Assembly (NCBI RefSeq): GCF_001665235.1
Contig: NZ_LZSC01000029.1
Coordinates: forward strand, 1-64,000
Direction of reading: 5' to 3'
Origin: Mycobacterium sp. 1100029.7
GTDB lineage: Bacteria > Actinomycetota > Actinomycetes > Mycobacteriales > Mycobacteriaceae
DNA: 64,000 bases
In this document: positions 55,787-64,000 of the stretch, one piece after another
Numbering within the stretch: position 1 is the first letter of the stretch
Layout of the letters: every line of letters begins with the position of its first letter
Position numbers and translations under genes: made by a program
The notes under the pieces: model-generated
The model's input: the letters and a program-made list of their open reading frames with translations, nothing else
What the model was told of the DNA's origin: nothing
Database searches by the model: none

Positions 55787-57217
55787 TCAGTCCAAGGCCC
55801 CCGCGACGGGCGCCGCGAGCAGATCGGTCAAGTCGCCGATGTCGTTCAGGTTTTCCAGACCGACCACCGCGCGCTCGATCGCCCCGGCGCGGCTTCGGCT
55901 GGTCACGCGGTCGGCCAGCGAATGAAACTTGGCGACGAGTTCGTCGTTGGTGACCGGGTCCGTCGGTGCGCCATGCGGCAGGTCGACACGAACCCGGTGC
56001 ACCGCGCCATCACGCGTGGTCACCGCGACATCGGTGCGGAACCGCTCGGTGATGGGCGCGTTGGCCAGCGACTCATCAAGGTGCACAGAGGTGTTGGCGA
56101 TCAGCTTCCAGATGTCGTCGGAGTCCAGTCGCGCCGCGGTGAACTGCTCGGGCAGGACGTTGCCGTCCAGCAATGCCGCGGCGGTGGCGTATCCGATATT
56201 CATTTGGGCGCCCATCGGCGTGAGGGGACGCTCCGGAGCCCACCAGCCGTGCTTGTACACGGTTTCGCCGACAGTGATGTCGACTTTCGAGATATCCTCG
56301 GGTGCAACCGAACGCCGCAATTTCCGGGCCGCGTCGATCGCCCCGTGCAAGCCGCCCATCGCGGCGTAGGACTTGACCATGATGAACGTGGTTTCCCAGC
56401 GCTGGCCGAGCTGGTCGGTCAGCAGCGTGGCATCGGGATCGTGGCCTTCCCCGAAAACGCTGAGGAATCCGCCATATTCACGTTCGAACACCCGCTTGAT
56501 GCCGGTATAGCCGGCGGCGGCCAGCCCGGCGGCGTAGAAGCCATTGCGCGCGGCCAGGCCGTGGTGCATGCGCTTGCTCATCGCCTCGTACTGCGCGGCC
56601 ATCAGCCCGGCCGACTGGGTGCCGGCCAAACCGAGCGCATCTTCGAGCAGCGCCGGCGACAGGCCGCGCAGCTTGCCCGACGCCATGGCCGCGGAGTGCG
56701 TGCCAAAGACCGATCCCGAGTGCCAGCCCCGGTCGAGCATCTGCGTTCCGTGCAACGTGTAGCCGACGCGCGGGCCCACTTCAAAGCCCGCGATCGCCCC
56801 GAGCAGCAGTTCGGCACCCGTCGTCGGTTGGGTCCGCACCGAGGCCGTCGACAGCAACGCCGGGATGAGCAGCGCGCAGCTGTGCAACGGGGCCAGCGGA
56901 TGGAAGTCGTCGAGTTCGAAGCCCTGGATGAAGGTGCCGTTGAGCACCGCGGCCGCGGGTGCCCCGGTGGTGTGGCCGGTGCCGATCACCACGGTGTCAC
57001 CGGGGCCTTCCAGCCCCAAGACCGCGGCAGTCCCGACGCGTGACCACGGCAGCCGGGCACCGACCAGGGCGCAACCCAGCCCGTCGAGCAGGAGATATTT
57101 CGCCCGCTCGACCACGGCCGGCGGGACGTCGTCGAGCGTGAGCTCAGCGACCCAGGTCGCCAGGCGCCCGGTCGGGCCCGCCGGATCGGTGGCGGCCTGT
57201 TGCGGCACCGCGGTCAT
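55787..57217 (-). CDS. MmgE/PrpD-family protein
   Basis: A 476-residue PrpD fold protein (2-methylcitrate dehydratase, cis-aconitate decarboxylase and iminodisuccinate epimerase belong here). The ELDDFHPLAPLHSCALLIPALL and GWHSGSVFGTHSAAMASGKLRGL segments fit the active-site regions. ATG 57217 is preferred to ATG 57223 because GGGAG at 57224-57228 has proper spacing only to the former. First gene of a five-gene operon divergent from GntR. Reaction unresolved: hydratase, decarboxylase and isomerase are all known in the family. Confidence 0.9.
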   Translation of the reverse strand: MTAVPQQAATDPAGPTGRLATWVAELTLDDVPPAVVERAKYLLLDGLGCALVGARLPWSRVGTAAVLGLEGPGDTVVIGTGHTTGAPAAAVLNGTFIQGFELDDFHPLAPLHSCALLIPALLSTASVRTQPTTGAELLLGAIAGFEVGPRVGYTLHGTQMLDRGWHSGSVFGTHSAAMASGKLRGLSPALLEDALGLAGTQSAGLMAAQYEAMSKRMHHGLAARNGFYAAGLAAAGYTGIKRVFEREYGGFLSVFGEGHDPDATLLTDQLGQRWETTFIMVKSYAAMGGLHGAIDAARKLRRSVAPEDISKVDITVGETVYKHGWWAPERPLTPMGAQMNIGYATAAALLDGNVLPEQFTAARLDSDDIWKLIANTSVHLDESLANAPITERFRTDVAVTTRDGAVHRVRVDLPHGAPTDPVTNDELVAKFHSLADRVTSRSRAGAIERAVVGLENLNDIGDLTDLLAAPVAGALD

Positions 57218-57232
57218 TCGCATCTCCCAAGT

Positions 57233-57266
57233 AGTTCAGTTGTTATATTCATATAACAACTGAACT
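57233..57266. promoter_or_regulatory. 34-bp perfect palindrome, GntR operator
   Basis: 16-bp arms (57233-57248 and 57251-57266) around a 2-nt centre lie in the 77-bp region between the divergent GntR gene and the PrpD operon. Each half contains TATAAC, which can act as a -10 for either direction, so binding would control both transcripts. Confidence 0.85.
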
Positions 57267-57294
57267 CTCGGCGCAAGGGAGCCGGTGTGGGAGC

Positions 57295-58113
57295 ATGACG
57301 ACCATGCAGGGGGCTAATGCCGAAAGCGGCCCGGTATCCGCCGGTGCCGGGGTGCCGCTGCACCGGCAACTGTTTTTGGTGTTGCACGACGAGATCGACC
57401 GCGGCGTGCTGGCTCCCGGCGACGCGTTGCCCACCGAGCAGACGCTGTGCGATGAATTCGGCGTTTCGCGCATCACCGTTCGACGCGCGTTGGCGGACCT
57501 GGCGGACCAGGGTTACATCGAGCGCCGGCAGGGTGTCGGTTCATTCGTGCGAGAGCACGCACCGGCCGACCTGCCCGCGGCGGGCGGCTCCTATATGGAC
57601 GGCTTGCGGCAGGCTCAGTTCGAGACCGAGGTCGACGTGCTCGAGCTGGACGCGCACCGCCGGCCGCCACCGGCCGTCGCCGACGCTCTCGAGACGTCCG
57701 GCGAGTTGCTACACATCGTGCGGGTGCGGCGCCAGCGCCGAACCGGTGAGCCGTTGATGGTCACCGACGCGTGGCTGCCAAACGGATTGGCGGACAGATT
57801 AACCGAGTCGGTGTTGCGGCGCGAGCCGCTCTACGAGCTGTTGTCGGATGCCGGGGTCGTGGTAGAGCGGATGCGACACGAGATCACCGCCGAGATCGCG
57901 GGCCCGCGCTACGCCCGCTTACTCGGCACCGCGATCGGCACCGCGCTGCTGCGGGTCAACCGCCTCGCCTTCGTGGCGGATCGCCCGCATCACTACCTGT
58001 CGATTCTGTTGTCGCCCAGCCGCAGTCGCGTGTTGATGAGTCAATCGGCCGTCGAGTTGGAAACCGGCGACGGCTTGGCGATCGCTCACGACGTGCGCCG
58101 GGACTCACGCTAG
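57295..58113 (+). CDS. GntR-family (HutC subfamily) regulator
   Basis: A 272-residue regulator. The N-terminal winged HTH (LFLVLHDEIDRGVLAPGDALPTEQTLCDEFGVSRITVRRALADLADQGYIERRQGVGSFV) is joined to a UTRA ligand domain from about residue 95. ATG 57295 is used; ATG 57304 is possible. It should sense a pathway metabolite of the divergent carboxylate operon. The stop TAG shares CTAG with the convergent methyltransferase gene. Confidence 0.92.
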   Translation: MTTMQGANAESGPVSAGAGVPLHRQLFLVLHDEIDRGVLAPGDALPTEQTLCDEFGVSRITVRRALADLADQGYIERRQGVGSFVREHAPADLPAAGGSYMDGLRQAQFETEVDVLELDAHRRPPPAVADALETSGELLHIVRVRRQRRTGEPLMVTDAWLPNGLADRLTESVLRREPLYELLSDAGVVVERMRHEITAEIAGPRYARLLGTAIGTALLRVNRLAFVADRPHHYLSILLSPSRSRVLMSQSAVELETGDGLAIAHDVRRDSR

Positions 58114-58718
58114 CGAACCAGTCCGACAGCCGGGACGAATCGACCGACCGCAGCCGTGTAGGCCCGGTACGCGTCGCCGTGGGCTCGCAGCAGGTGCGGC
58201 TCCTCGACATGGCGTACCTGCAGCTCGACGGTGGCAACGAGTAGGATAAAGCCCACGCAGGCAACGAGATTCGGGGTCACCAATGCGACCCCGAAGCCAA
58301 ATGTGAACATCGCGGTGTAAATGGGGTTGCGCACCCACCCGAAGACGCCGGTCCGCACCAGCGTGGTGGTCTCCCGTTCGTCGACTCCGATTCGCCAGGA
58401 ATCGCCCATCTCGAGTTGTGCGTACACGGTCGTGGCGATGCCCAGAATCGCGATCACGATCCCCGTGTATTGGATCCATCCGGCCGTCAACACAGGCAAG
58501 GGTGCGATCACGTTGCACAGCTGCAGGATTGGAGCGCTCAGCGCTACCGCCAGCGCGACGCCAAGACCGGCACCCGCGACCCACTCCGTCACCCCGCCGC
58601 GGATTCGGCGAAAGCCGGTGGATCCGGTGCGGCGATACTGTAGCCAACCGCGCCCACCGAATCCGAACACCCCGAAGGCGGCAAAGAGCACAAGCGCGAT
58701 GATGGCGACGTCGTTCAT
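58110..58718 (-). CDS. Isoprenylcysteine methyltransferase-like membrane protein
   Basis: A 202-residue membrane methyltransferase of the ICMT/PEMT-like group. Four to five hydrophobic segments and the C-terminal signature TGVFGWVRNPIYTAMFTFGFG...EEPHLLRAHGDAYRAYTAAVGRFVP identify the SAM-binding family. It overlaps rbsK by ATGA and is co-transcribed. Substrate unknown. Confidence 0.82.
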   Translation of the reverse strand: MNDVAIIALVLFAAFGVFGFGGRGWLQYRRTGSTGFRRIRGGVTEWVAGAGLGVALAVALSAPILQLCNVIAPLPVLTAGWIQYTGIVIAILGIATTVYAQLEMGDSWRIGVDERETTTLVRTGVFGWVRNPIYTAMFTFGFGVALVTPNLVACVGFILLVATVELQVRHVEEPHLLRAHGDAYRAYTAAVGRFVPAVGLVR

Positions 58719-59593
58719 CGCGTGGGGCCGGGCAAGGCGGCGTCGATGGCGTCGGCGTCGGGCGCGCAGTCGCCCGCTCCGGGCACCAGTGTCGACAGGG
58801 CAGCAGCGGTGCAGGCCCGCTGCAGTGCGGCCAGCCGCTGCGCCCGGGAACCCGGGTCCCTGGGCCAGTTTGCCGCCAGCACTCCGGCGAAGACGTCGCC
58901 GGCGCCGGTGGTGTCCACCGGGTTGACCTCCGGCGCCGGTACCCAGAGCTCGTCATCTGGACTGACGTAGCGGGCACCGCGAGCCCCGAGAGTCGTTACC
59001 AAATGATCTGGACGCCAAGGCAATTCGTCGGTTTCGGCTTCGTTGGTAATCACCACGTCCGCGAGGTCCACCAGTTCGGCCAGCGCGCTGCGCTCCCGGT
59101 GACTCGGTGAGGCATTGACGATGACGACTGCGCCGGCCGCTTCGGCTTCGCGTGCGGCGGCGACTGCGATCGTGAGGGGAATCTCCAACTGGGTCAACAG
59201 CACATCGGAGTCGGCGACCGCGCGGCGGGCCGCGCTGCTCAGCGTCAGCTGTCCGTTGGCGCCCGGCACCACGACGATGGTGTTCTCGGCGGCGGTATCC
59301 ACCACGATGATCGCCGTACCACTGGGACCGGGCACCGTCACGGTCGCGTCCAGCCCAACGCCGTTGGCCACCAAGTGCGCCCGCAGCGCTTCGGCCGCGG
59401 TGTCGTCGCCGACGGCGCCGACGAATTGCACCCGCGCGCCTGCACGCGCCGCGGCCACCGCCTGGTTGCCGCCCTTGCCGCCGGGGGCGTAACTCAACGA
59501 CGACGCGAGAACGGTTTCACCCGGTCGTGGCAGAGCGTCGACGTCGCAGGTGATGTCCATGTTCACGCTGCCGACGACGCAGACTCGAGCCAT
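58715..59593 (-). CDS. rbsK: Ribokinase
   Basis: A 292-residue PfkB-family sugar kinase. The N-terminal GSVNMDI, sugar-binding GGKGGNQAVAAARAGA and the C-terminal anion-hole/catalytic motif DTTGAGDVFAG are intact. It phosphorylates ribose to ribose-5-phosphate, the substrate of RpiB. ATG 59593 (MARVCVVGSVNMD) is chosen; the open frame further upstream is not supported. Rv2436 counterpart. Confidence 0.93.
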   Translation of the reverse strand: MARVCVVGSVNMDITCDVDALPRPGETVLASSLSYAPGGKGGNQAVAAARAGARVQFVGAVGDDTAAEALRAHLVANGVGLDATVTVPGPSGTAIIVVDTAAENTIVVVPGANGQLTLSSAARRAVADSDVLLTQLEIPLTIAVAAAREAEAAGAVVIVNASPSHRERSALAELVDLADVVITNEAETDELPWRPDHLVTTLGARGARYVSPDDELWVPAPEVNPVDTTGAGDVFAGVLAANWPRDPGSRAQRLAALQRACTAAALSTLVPGAGDCAPDADAIDAALPGPTR

Positions 59594-59717
59594 GCGCGCA
59601 ACGTTAGTCGCGTCCGGCGTGGGTTTTGCGGCCATCGCAGGGTCGCAAACGCCAATTTTGTGATGTCCAACCGCTAGTCTGCTGCGTGAGCAGCGCCTCT
59701 TAGGGAAGGGGAAGCGA

Positions 59718-61922
59718 TTGACATCGAGCGATCTGACCGACGCCACATCGGTCACCGATTCGGCCCCGGCTCAACAGGCAACGGCGCCCGAGGACCCGAA
59801 GCCGAAACCCCGCCGTCGCCGGGTATTGCGGGTGGGCATCCAGTCCAAGCTGCTGATGACGCTCTTGATCTGCAGCATCTTTTCGGTGGCGGTCGTTGGC
59901 CTCATCGGGGCGCTCACCGGCCGCAGCGCGCTACGGCAAGTCGAGGCCGACCGGCTGACCGAATTGCGGGAGTCGCAGAAGCGCCAAATGGTGGCACTGT
60001 TCAAAGAAGTGACCAACTCGCTGATCGTCTACAGCGGTGGGTACAGCATCGTCGATGCCGAGCGGTCGTTCACGGCCGGCTTCGGCCAACTGGCCAACGC
60101 GCAGATCTCACCGGCCCAGGAACAAGCGCTGGCCAACTACTACACCACCGACATGGTCAAACCCATCCACCGGATCACCGGCGAGACCATCGACCTCAAC
60201 GCCGTCCTGCCGTCGTCCAACGCGCAGCGATACCTGCAGGCCTACTACACCGCGCCGCCGCGGCCCGCCGCCGACGGGTTGCCCCCCGCCGACGCCGGCG
60301 ACGGCAGCGCGTGGTCGGCGGCCAACGCCCGTTACGACTTCTATGTGCGCGGCATCGTCACCCGCTTCGAATACCGGGATGCCCTGCTGCTCGACAATCA
60401 GGGCAATGTCGTCTACTCCGTGCAGAAGGGCCCAGACCTGGGCACCAATGTGTACACCGGCCCCTATCGGGACACCAACCTGCGTGACGCCTACCAAAAA
60501 GCCATGCGCTCCAACGACGTGGAGTTCGTGTGGATCACCGACTTTCAGCCGTATCAGCCCGCCGTCGACACACCCACCGCGTGGGTGGTATCGCCGGTCG
60601 GGATCAACGGCAGGGTCGAGGGCGTGATGGCCCTGCCGCTGCCGATTTCGAAGATCAACCGGATCATGACCGCCAACAAGCAGTGGGAAGCCGCGGGGAT
60701 GGGGCCGTCGACCGAGTCGTATCTGGTGGGCGCCGACGGGCTGATGCGTTCGGATTCCCGGCTTTTCCTGCAGGACCCGGAGGAATACCGGCGCGAAGCG
60801 GTGGCTGCCGGCACCCCGCCCGACGTCGTGGAGCGGGCGATCCGGCTGGGTACCACGACGCTGGTGCAGCCGGCGTCGACCGCCGGTTTCCGCGCCGCGC
60901 AACGCGGACAAACCGGAACCGTCACCGCGACCGACTACACGGGCAACAGCGAGATGGAGGCCTACGCGCCGCTGAATATCCCGAATTCCGACCTGAATTG
61001 GTCGATTCTGGTGACCCGCGACGACTCGGATGCCTTTGCGCGGCTGGGCAGATTCAGCCAAACCCTGGTGGTCGGGGTGGCGACCATGATTTTCGTGGTG
61101 TGCGTGGCGTCGATGCTGCTGGCTCAAGTGATGCTGCGGCCGGTGCGCAGGCTGCAGGCCGGTACCCAGAAGATCAGCTCGGGCGACTATCAGGTCAGCA
61201 TTCCGGTGCGATCCCGCGACGAAATCGGGGATCTCACCCAGGCTTTCAATGAGATGAGCCGGAATCTGGCGATCAAGGACGAGTTGCTGAACGAGCAGCG
61301 AAAGGAGAACGACCGGTTGCTGCTGGCGCTCATGCCCGAATCGGTCGCCCAACGCTATCGCGAGGGCCAGGAGACCATCGCGCAGAAGCACCAGGACGTC
61401 GCCATCATCTTCGCCGATATCGTCGGCCTGGACGAGATGTCCAACGACCTCACCGGCGACGAACTGGTGGGCATCGTCGACGACTTGTTCCGCCAGTTCG
61501 ACGCCGCGGCCGAAGCCCTTGGCGTGGAACGGATCCGGACCTTCCATAACGGTTATCTGGCGAGCTGCGGGGTAGTCACCCCGCGGCTGGACAGCATCCA
61601 CCGAAGCATCGAATTCGCGTTGGAGATGCGCCAGATCATCGATCGGTTCAACAGTCAGAGTGACCACGAATTGCGGCTTCGGGTCGGGATCAACACCGGC
61701 AACGTGGTCAGCGGCCTGGTAGGACGTTCGAGCCTCGTCTATGACATGTGGGGCGCCGCGGTCAGTCTGGCCTACCAAATGCACAGTGGCGCACCGCAAC
61801 CCGGTATCTACGTCACCTCGAGCGTCTACGAGACGATGCGTGACGTCCGGCAGTTCACCCCGGCCGGAACGATCTCGGTCGCGGGCAAAGATCAAGCGAT
61901 CTACCGGCTTTCGGAACGCTGA
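59718..61922 (+). CDS. Membrane-bound class III cyclase homologue, probably catalytically degenerate (Rv2435c-like)
   Basis: 734 residues: a basic cytoplasmic N-terminus, TM1 (~44-66), a large extracellular sensor region (~67-444), TM2 (~445-470), a HAMP domain (~471-525) and a C-terminal cyclase domain (~555-727). TTG 59718 follows GGGAAGGGGAAG. Of the six canonical residues only the first metal Asp (FADIVGLD) is kept; the specificity Lys is Arg, the second metal Asp is Asn (RTFHNGY), and WGAAVSLAYQM replaces the usual Asp/Asn/Arg. It is therefore likely to be a sensor with weak or no cyclase activity. Coupled to the next gene. Confidence 0.88.
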   Translation: MTSSDLTDATSVTDSAPAQQATAPEDPKPKPRRRRVLRVGIQSKLLMTLLICSIFSVAVVGLIGALTGRSALRQVEADRLTELRESQKRQMVALFKEVTNSLIVYSGGYSIVDAERSFTAGFGQLANAQISPAQEQALANYYTTDMVKPIHRITGETIDLNAVLPSSNAQRYLQAYYTAPPRPAADGLPPADAGDGSAWSAANARYDFYVRGIVTRFEYRDALLLDNQGNVVYSVQKGPDLGTNVYTGPYRDTNLRDAYQKAMRSNDVEFVWITDFQPYQPAVDTPTAWVVSPVGINGRVEGVMALPLPISKINRIMTANKQWEAAGMGPSTESYLVGADGLMRSDSRLFLQDPEEYRREAVAAGTPPDVVERAIRLGTTTLVQPASTAGFRAAQRGQTGTVTATDYTGNSEMEAYAPLNIPNSDLNWSILVTRDDSDAFARLGRFSQTLVVGVATMIFVVCVASMLLAQVMLRPVRRLQAGTQKISSGDYQVSIPVRSRDEIGDLTQAFNEMSRNLAIKDELLNEQRKENDRLLLALMPESVAQRYREGQETIAQKHQDVAIIFADIVGLDEMSNDLTGDELVGIVDDLFRQFDAAAEALGVERIRTFHNGYLASCGVVTPRLDSIHRSIEFALEMRQIIDRFNSQSDHELRLRVGINTGNVVSGLVGRSSLVYDMWGAAVSLAYQMHSGAPQPGIYVTSSVYETMRDVRQFTPAGTISVAGKDQAIYRLSER

Positions 61923-63325
61923 TGAACGCGTTTCACTCGTCGTGGTTCTACTGGTCCATCGGTGTCGCGCTGGGATTTCCAGTCGCGCTGATCCTGCTCA
62001 CCGAGCTGCACCATGCACTGGTCCGCCGCGGCAGTCGACTGGCCCGGCAGGTGAGTCTGCTGCGCAACCTGCTGCTGCCGCTGGGTGCCTTGCTGCTGCT
62101 GGTGGTGAACGCCGCGCAGGTGCCGGCCGGCGACGGCCTGGTGCGGATCCTGTCGACGTTGTTCGGCTTCCTGGTGCTGGTGCTGCTGCTGTCCGGCCTC
62201 AACGCGACCGTGTTCGAAGGCGCGCCGCAGGACAGCTGGCGCAAGCGGCTGCCCACCATCTTTCTCGACGTCGCCCGGTTCGCGCTGATCGGCGTCGGGC
62301 TTGCCGTCATCTTGTCTGTGATCTGGGGTGTGCGGGTCGCTGGCGTCTTCACCGCACTGGGCGTGACCTCCGTCGTCCTCGGTTTGATGTTGCAGAACTC
62401 CGTCGGCCAGATCGTGTCCGGCCTGTTCATGTTGTTCGAGCAGCCGTTCCGCCTCGACGATTGGCTCGACGCCTCCAACGAACGCGGTCGGGTCGTCGAG
62501 GTCAACTGGCGTGCGGTGCACATCCAGACCGGCAGCGGCATCCGGGTCATGCCGAACTCGATGCTGGCCAGTACCTCGTTCACCAACCTCAGCCGTCCCC
62601 CGGGGACCCACAAGCTGACGATGAAGACGACGTTCTCGACCGCCGACCCACCCGACCGGGTATGCGCGATGCTGACTCGGGTCGCCCAGCAGTTGCCCCA
62701 GCTCAAAGCCGGCAGCGTGCCGCGCTCGGTGCCGACTGGTGGCGGCGACTACGCCACCCACATCGGGCTGAGCTCGCCCGCCGACGACGGGGGCGCCCGT
62801 TCGATGTTCCTGCGCTGGATCTGGTACGCCGCGCGGCGCGCTGAGCTGCATCTCGACGGCGCCGATGACGACTACTCGACACGGGAACGGGTCGAGGATG
62901 CGCTGCGGACCGTGGTGGCACCGGCACTGCGGCTGACGGTCGCCGACCAGCAGTCGCTGCAGTCCTGCGCGCGCATCGTCCTGTACGGGGCCGACGAAAT
63001 CGTCGAGTATGCCGGTCAAGTGCCCGTCGGCATGACGTTCCTGGTGGCCGGGCAGGTAGGGCTGATGGCCACCGGGGAGGACGGGTCGATGCTGCCGATC
63101 AGCACGCTGGCAGCGGGGTCATTCCTGGGATTGACCGCGCTGACCCGGCAACCCAACCTGGCCAGCGTGTACGCGCTCGAGGAGGTCACCGCGCTGGAGA
63201 TCGACCGCGAACATCTCGAGCGTCTGGTGATGCGTGAACCCATGCTGCTGCAGGACTTTGGGCGCATCCTCGAAGAGCGGCAGAGCAAGGTGCGGCAAGC
63301 CGCACGCGGTGCGCGGGTCGGGTAG
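61922..63325 (+). CDS. MscS-family channel with C-terminal cyclic-nucleotide-binding domain (Rv2434c-like)
   Basis: A 467-residue mechanosensitive-type channel protein. About five hydrophobic segments lie in residues 8-150. The MscS pore/beta domain is recognisable (GVTSVVLGLMLQNSVGQIVSGLFMLFEQPF, then VEVNWRAVHIQT...VMPNSMLASTSFTN). A cNMP-binding/CRP-like domain follows (~330-450, FLVAGQVGLMATGEDG...AGSFLGLTAL). ATG 61922 overlaps the cyclase stop (TGATG), implying coupled expression of a sensor and a nucleotide-gated effector. Confidence 0.9.
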   Translation: MNAFHSSWFYWSIGVALGFPVALILLTELHHALVRRGSRLARQVSLLRNLLLPLGALLLLVVNAAQVPAGDGLVRILSTLFGFLVLVLLLSGLNATVFEGAPQDSWRKRLPTIFLDVARFALIGVGLAVILSVIWGVRVAGVFTALGVTSVVLGLMLQNSVGQIVSGLFMLFEQPFRLDDWLDASNERGRVVEVNWRAVHIQTGSGIRVMPNSMLASTSFTNLSRPPGTHKLTMKTTFSTADPPDRVCAMLTRVAQQLPQLKAGSVPRSVPTGGGDYATHIGLSSPADDGGARSMFLRWIWYAARRAELHLDGADDDYSTRERVEDALRTVVAPALRLTVADQQSLQSCARIVLYGADEIVEYAGQVPVGMTFLVAGQVGLMATGEDGSMLPISTLAAGSFLGLTALTRQPNLASVYALEEVTALEIDREHLERLVMREPMLLQDFGRILEERQSKVRQAARGARVG

Positions 63326-63371
63326 GGCCGGCCGCAACCAAGGCCGCCTTACTTGACCGCCCCAAGCCCGA

Positions 63372-63377
63372 TACCCT
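63372..63377 (+). promoter_or_regulatory. Probable -10 element of leaderless proA promoter
   Basis: TACCCT, 6 nt before ATG 63384; no Shine-Dalgarno sequence is present. Confidence 0.5.
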
Positions 63378-63383
63378 GGATCA

Positions 63384-64000
63384 ATGAGTCTGCAAGCCCC
63401 GTCGCGCCCTGACTTACGTCAGGAGGTCCACACCGCCGCCCGGCGCGCCCGCGTCGCGTCCCGTGCACTGGCGTTGTTGCCGACGGTCGCCAAAGACCAG
63501 GCGCTGCACTCCGCGGCGGACGCGATCACCGCAAACACCCGGCAGATTTTGGCCGCCAACGCCGAAGACCTGAAGGCCGCCCGGGCCGCGGGCACCCCCG
63601 ACGCGATGCTCGACCGGCTGGCCCTGGACCCCAAACGGGTGGACGGGATCGCCGCCGGCCTGCGCCAGGTCGCCGGACTGCCCGACCCGGTCGGGGAGGT
63701 GCTGCGCGGTTACACGCTGCCCAACGGGCTGCAGCTGCGCCAGCAACGGGTTCCGCTCGGCGTGGTCGGAATGATTTACGAAGGTCGGCCCAACGTCACC
63801 GTCGACGCGTTCGGCTTGGCGTTGAAATCCGGCAACGCCGTGCTGCTGCGGGGCAGTTCCTCGGCGGCGCGGTCCAATCACGCGTTGGTCGAGGTGCTGC
63901 GTTCGTCGCTGGTCAGCGAGGACCTCCCGGCCGACTCCGTGCAGTTGCTCTCGGCAGCGGACCGGTCCACGGTCACGCACCTGATCCAGGCCCGCGGCCT
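63384..64000 (+). CDS. proA: Gamma-glutamyl phosphate reductase (3' end outside window)
   Basis: 205 codons of ProA, open to the window edge. The N-terminal region [19 protein letters not shown] and the Rossmann-domain start [41 protein letters not shown] are characteristic. It reduces the product of ProB to glutamate semialdehyde in proline synthesis. In M. tuberculosis Rv2428-Rv2433c intervene between the MscS gene and proA; here proA follows it by 58 nt, so those genes are missing. Rv2427c counterpart. Confidence 0.95.
   Translation, partial: MSLQAPSRPDLRQEVHTAARRARVASRALALLPTVAKDQALHSAADAITANTRQILAANAEDLKAARAAGTPDAMLDRLALDPKRVDGIAAGLRQVAGLPDPVGEVLRGYTLPNGLQLRQQRVPLGVVGMIYEGRPNVTVDAFGLALKSGNAVLLRGSSSAARSNHALVEVLRSSLVSEDLPADSVQLLSAADRSTVTHLIQARG

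Noticed and set aside
37646..58718. Insertion sequences or prophage in the accessory block
   Set aside because: No transposase, integrase or terminal inverted repeats seen; only the 30-bp direct repeat hints at past integration.

Overview
This is high-GC actinobacterial chromosome. It is clearly Mycobacterium, and gene content and order follow the M. tuberculosis H37Rv block from Rv2476c (gdh) to Rv2427c (proA), read in the reverse orientation. Signs of this are GTG/TTG starts, many 4-nt ATGA/GTGA overlaps, many apparently leaderless genes (TANNNT, 6-7 nt, start codon), rpfE, clpP1P2, korAB, the glutaminase-fused nadE and a 953-residue RNase E/G. I do not assign a species; the accessory genes suggest a non-tuberculous mycobacterium.

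Layout. 1-2527: end of NAD-glutamate dehydrogenase, a hotdog thioesterase and a conserved hypothetical. 2532-5613 (-): a flavoprotein not expected here, alpha-glucosidase AglA and truncated haemoglobin GlbO. 5758-7175 (+): HNH endonuclease, small CtaJ-like oxidase subunit, DUF5130 protein. 7172-9763 (-): PepN. 9882-12234 (+): a DsbA-fold nitroreductase homologue with a scrambled C-terminus, rpiB, a Fpg/Nei glycosylase and a Trp/Gly/Pro-rich secreted peptide. 12303-13813: LipP-like esterase, tRNA-Gly, tRNA-Pro. 13856-23013: protein quality control (tig, clpP1, clpP2, clpX), mmuM, korA-korB and mobA. 23014-24608: a 1.1-kb regulatory region and rpfE. 24744-30979: enoyl-reductase-like protein, then valS-folC-DUF4233, and ndk. 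31298-37649: rne, rplU, rpmA, obgE, proB.

37646-58718 is mostly accessory and is broken only by nadE (43621-45663). It holds a TetR/P450 pair, a sirtuin, a TetR/DUF1772 locus with four operator-like palindromes, an ~0.87-kb segment bounded by a 30-bp direct repeat, a MocR regulator facing an alpha/beta hydrolase-thioesterase-GNAT-lyase cluster, a TetR/crotonase pair, and a five-gene carboxylate operon (MmgE/PrpD, isocitrate-lyase family, aconitase-type large and small subunits, PEBP) divergent from a GntR regulator across a 34-bp palindrome. 58715-64000 returns to the conserved backbone: rbsK, a degenerate class III cyclase next to an MscS/cNMP-binding channel, and the start of proA.

The strongest anomaly is a perfect 136-bp inverted repeat (10319-10454 and 10561-10696). 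A piece of rpiB has been copied in reverse into the upstream nitroreductase gene and replaces its C-terminal core in frame. Next are a multi-hairpin leader before rpfE with two CRP-like sites further upstream, the GntR-controlled carboxylate operon, and the TetR operator array at 41163-41244.
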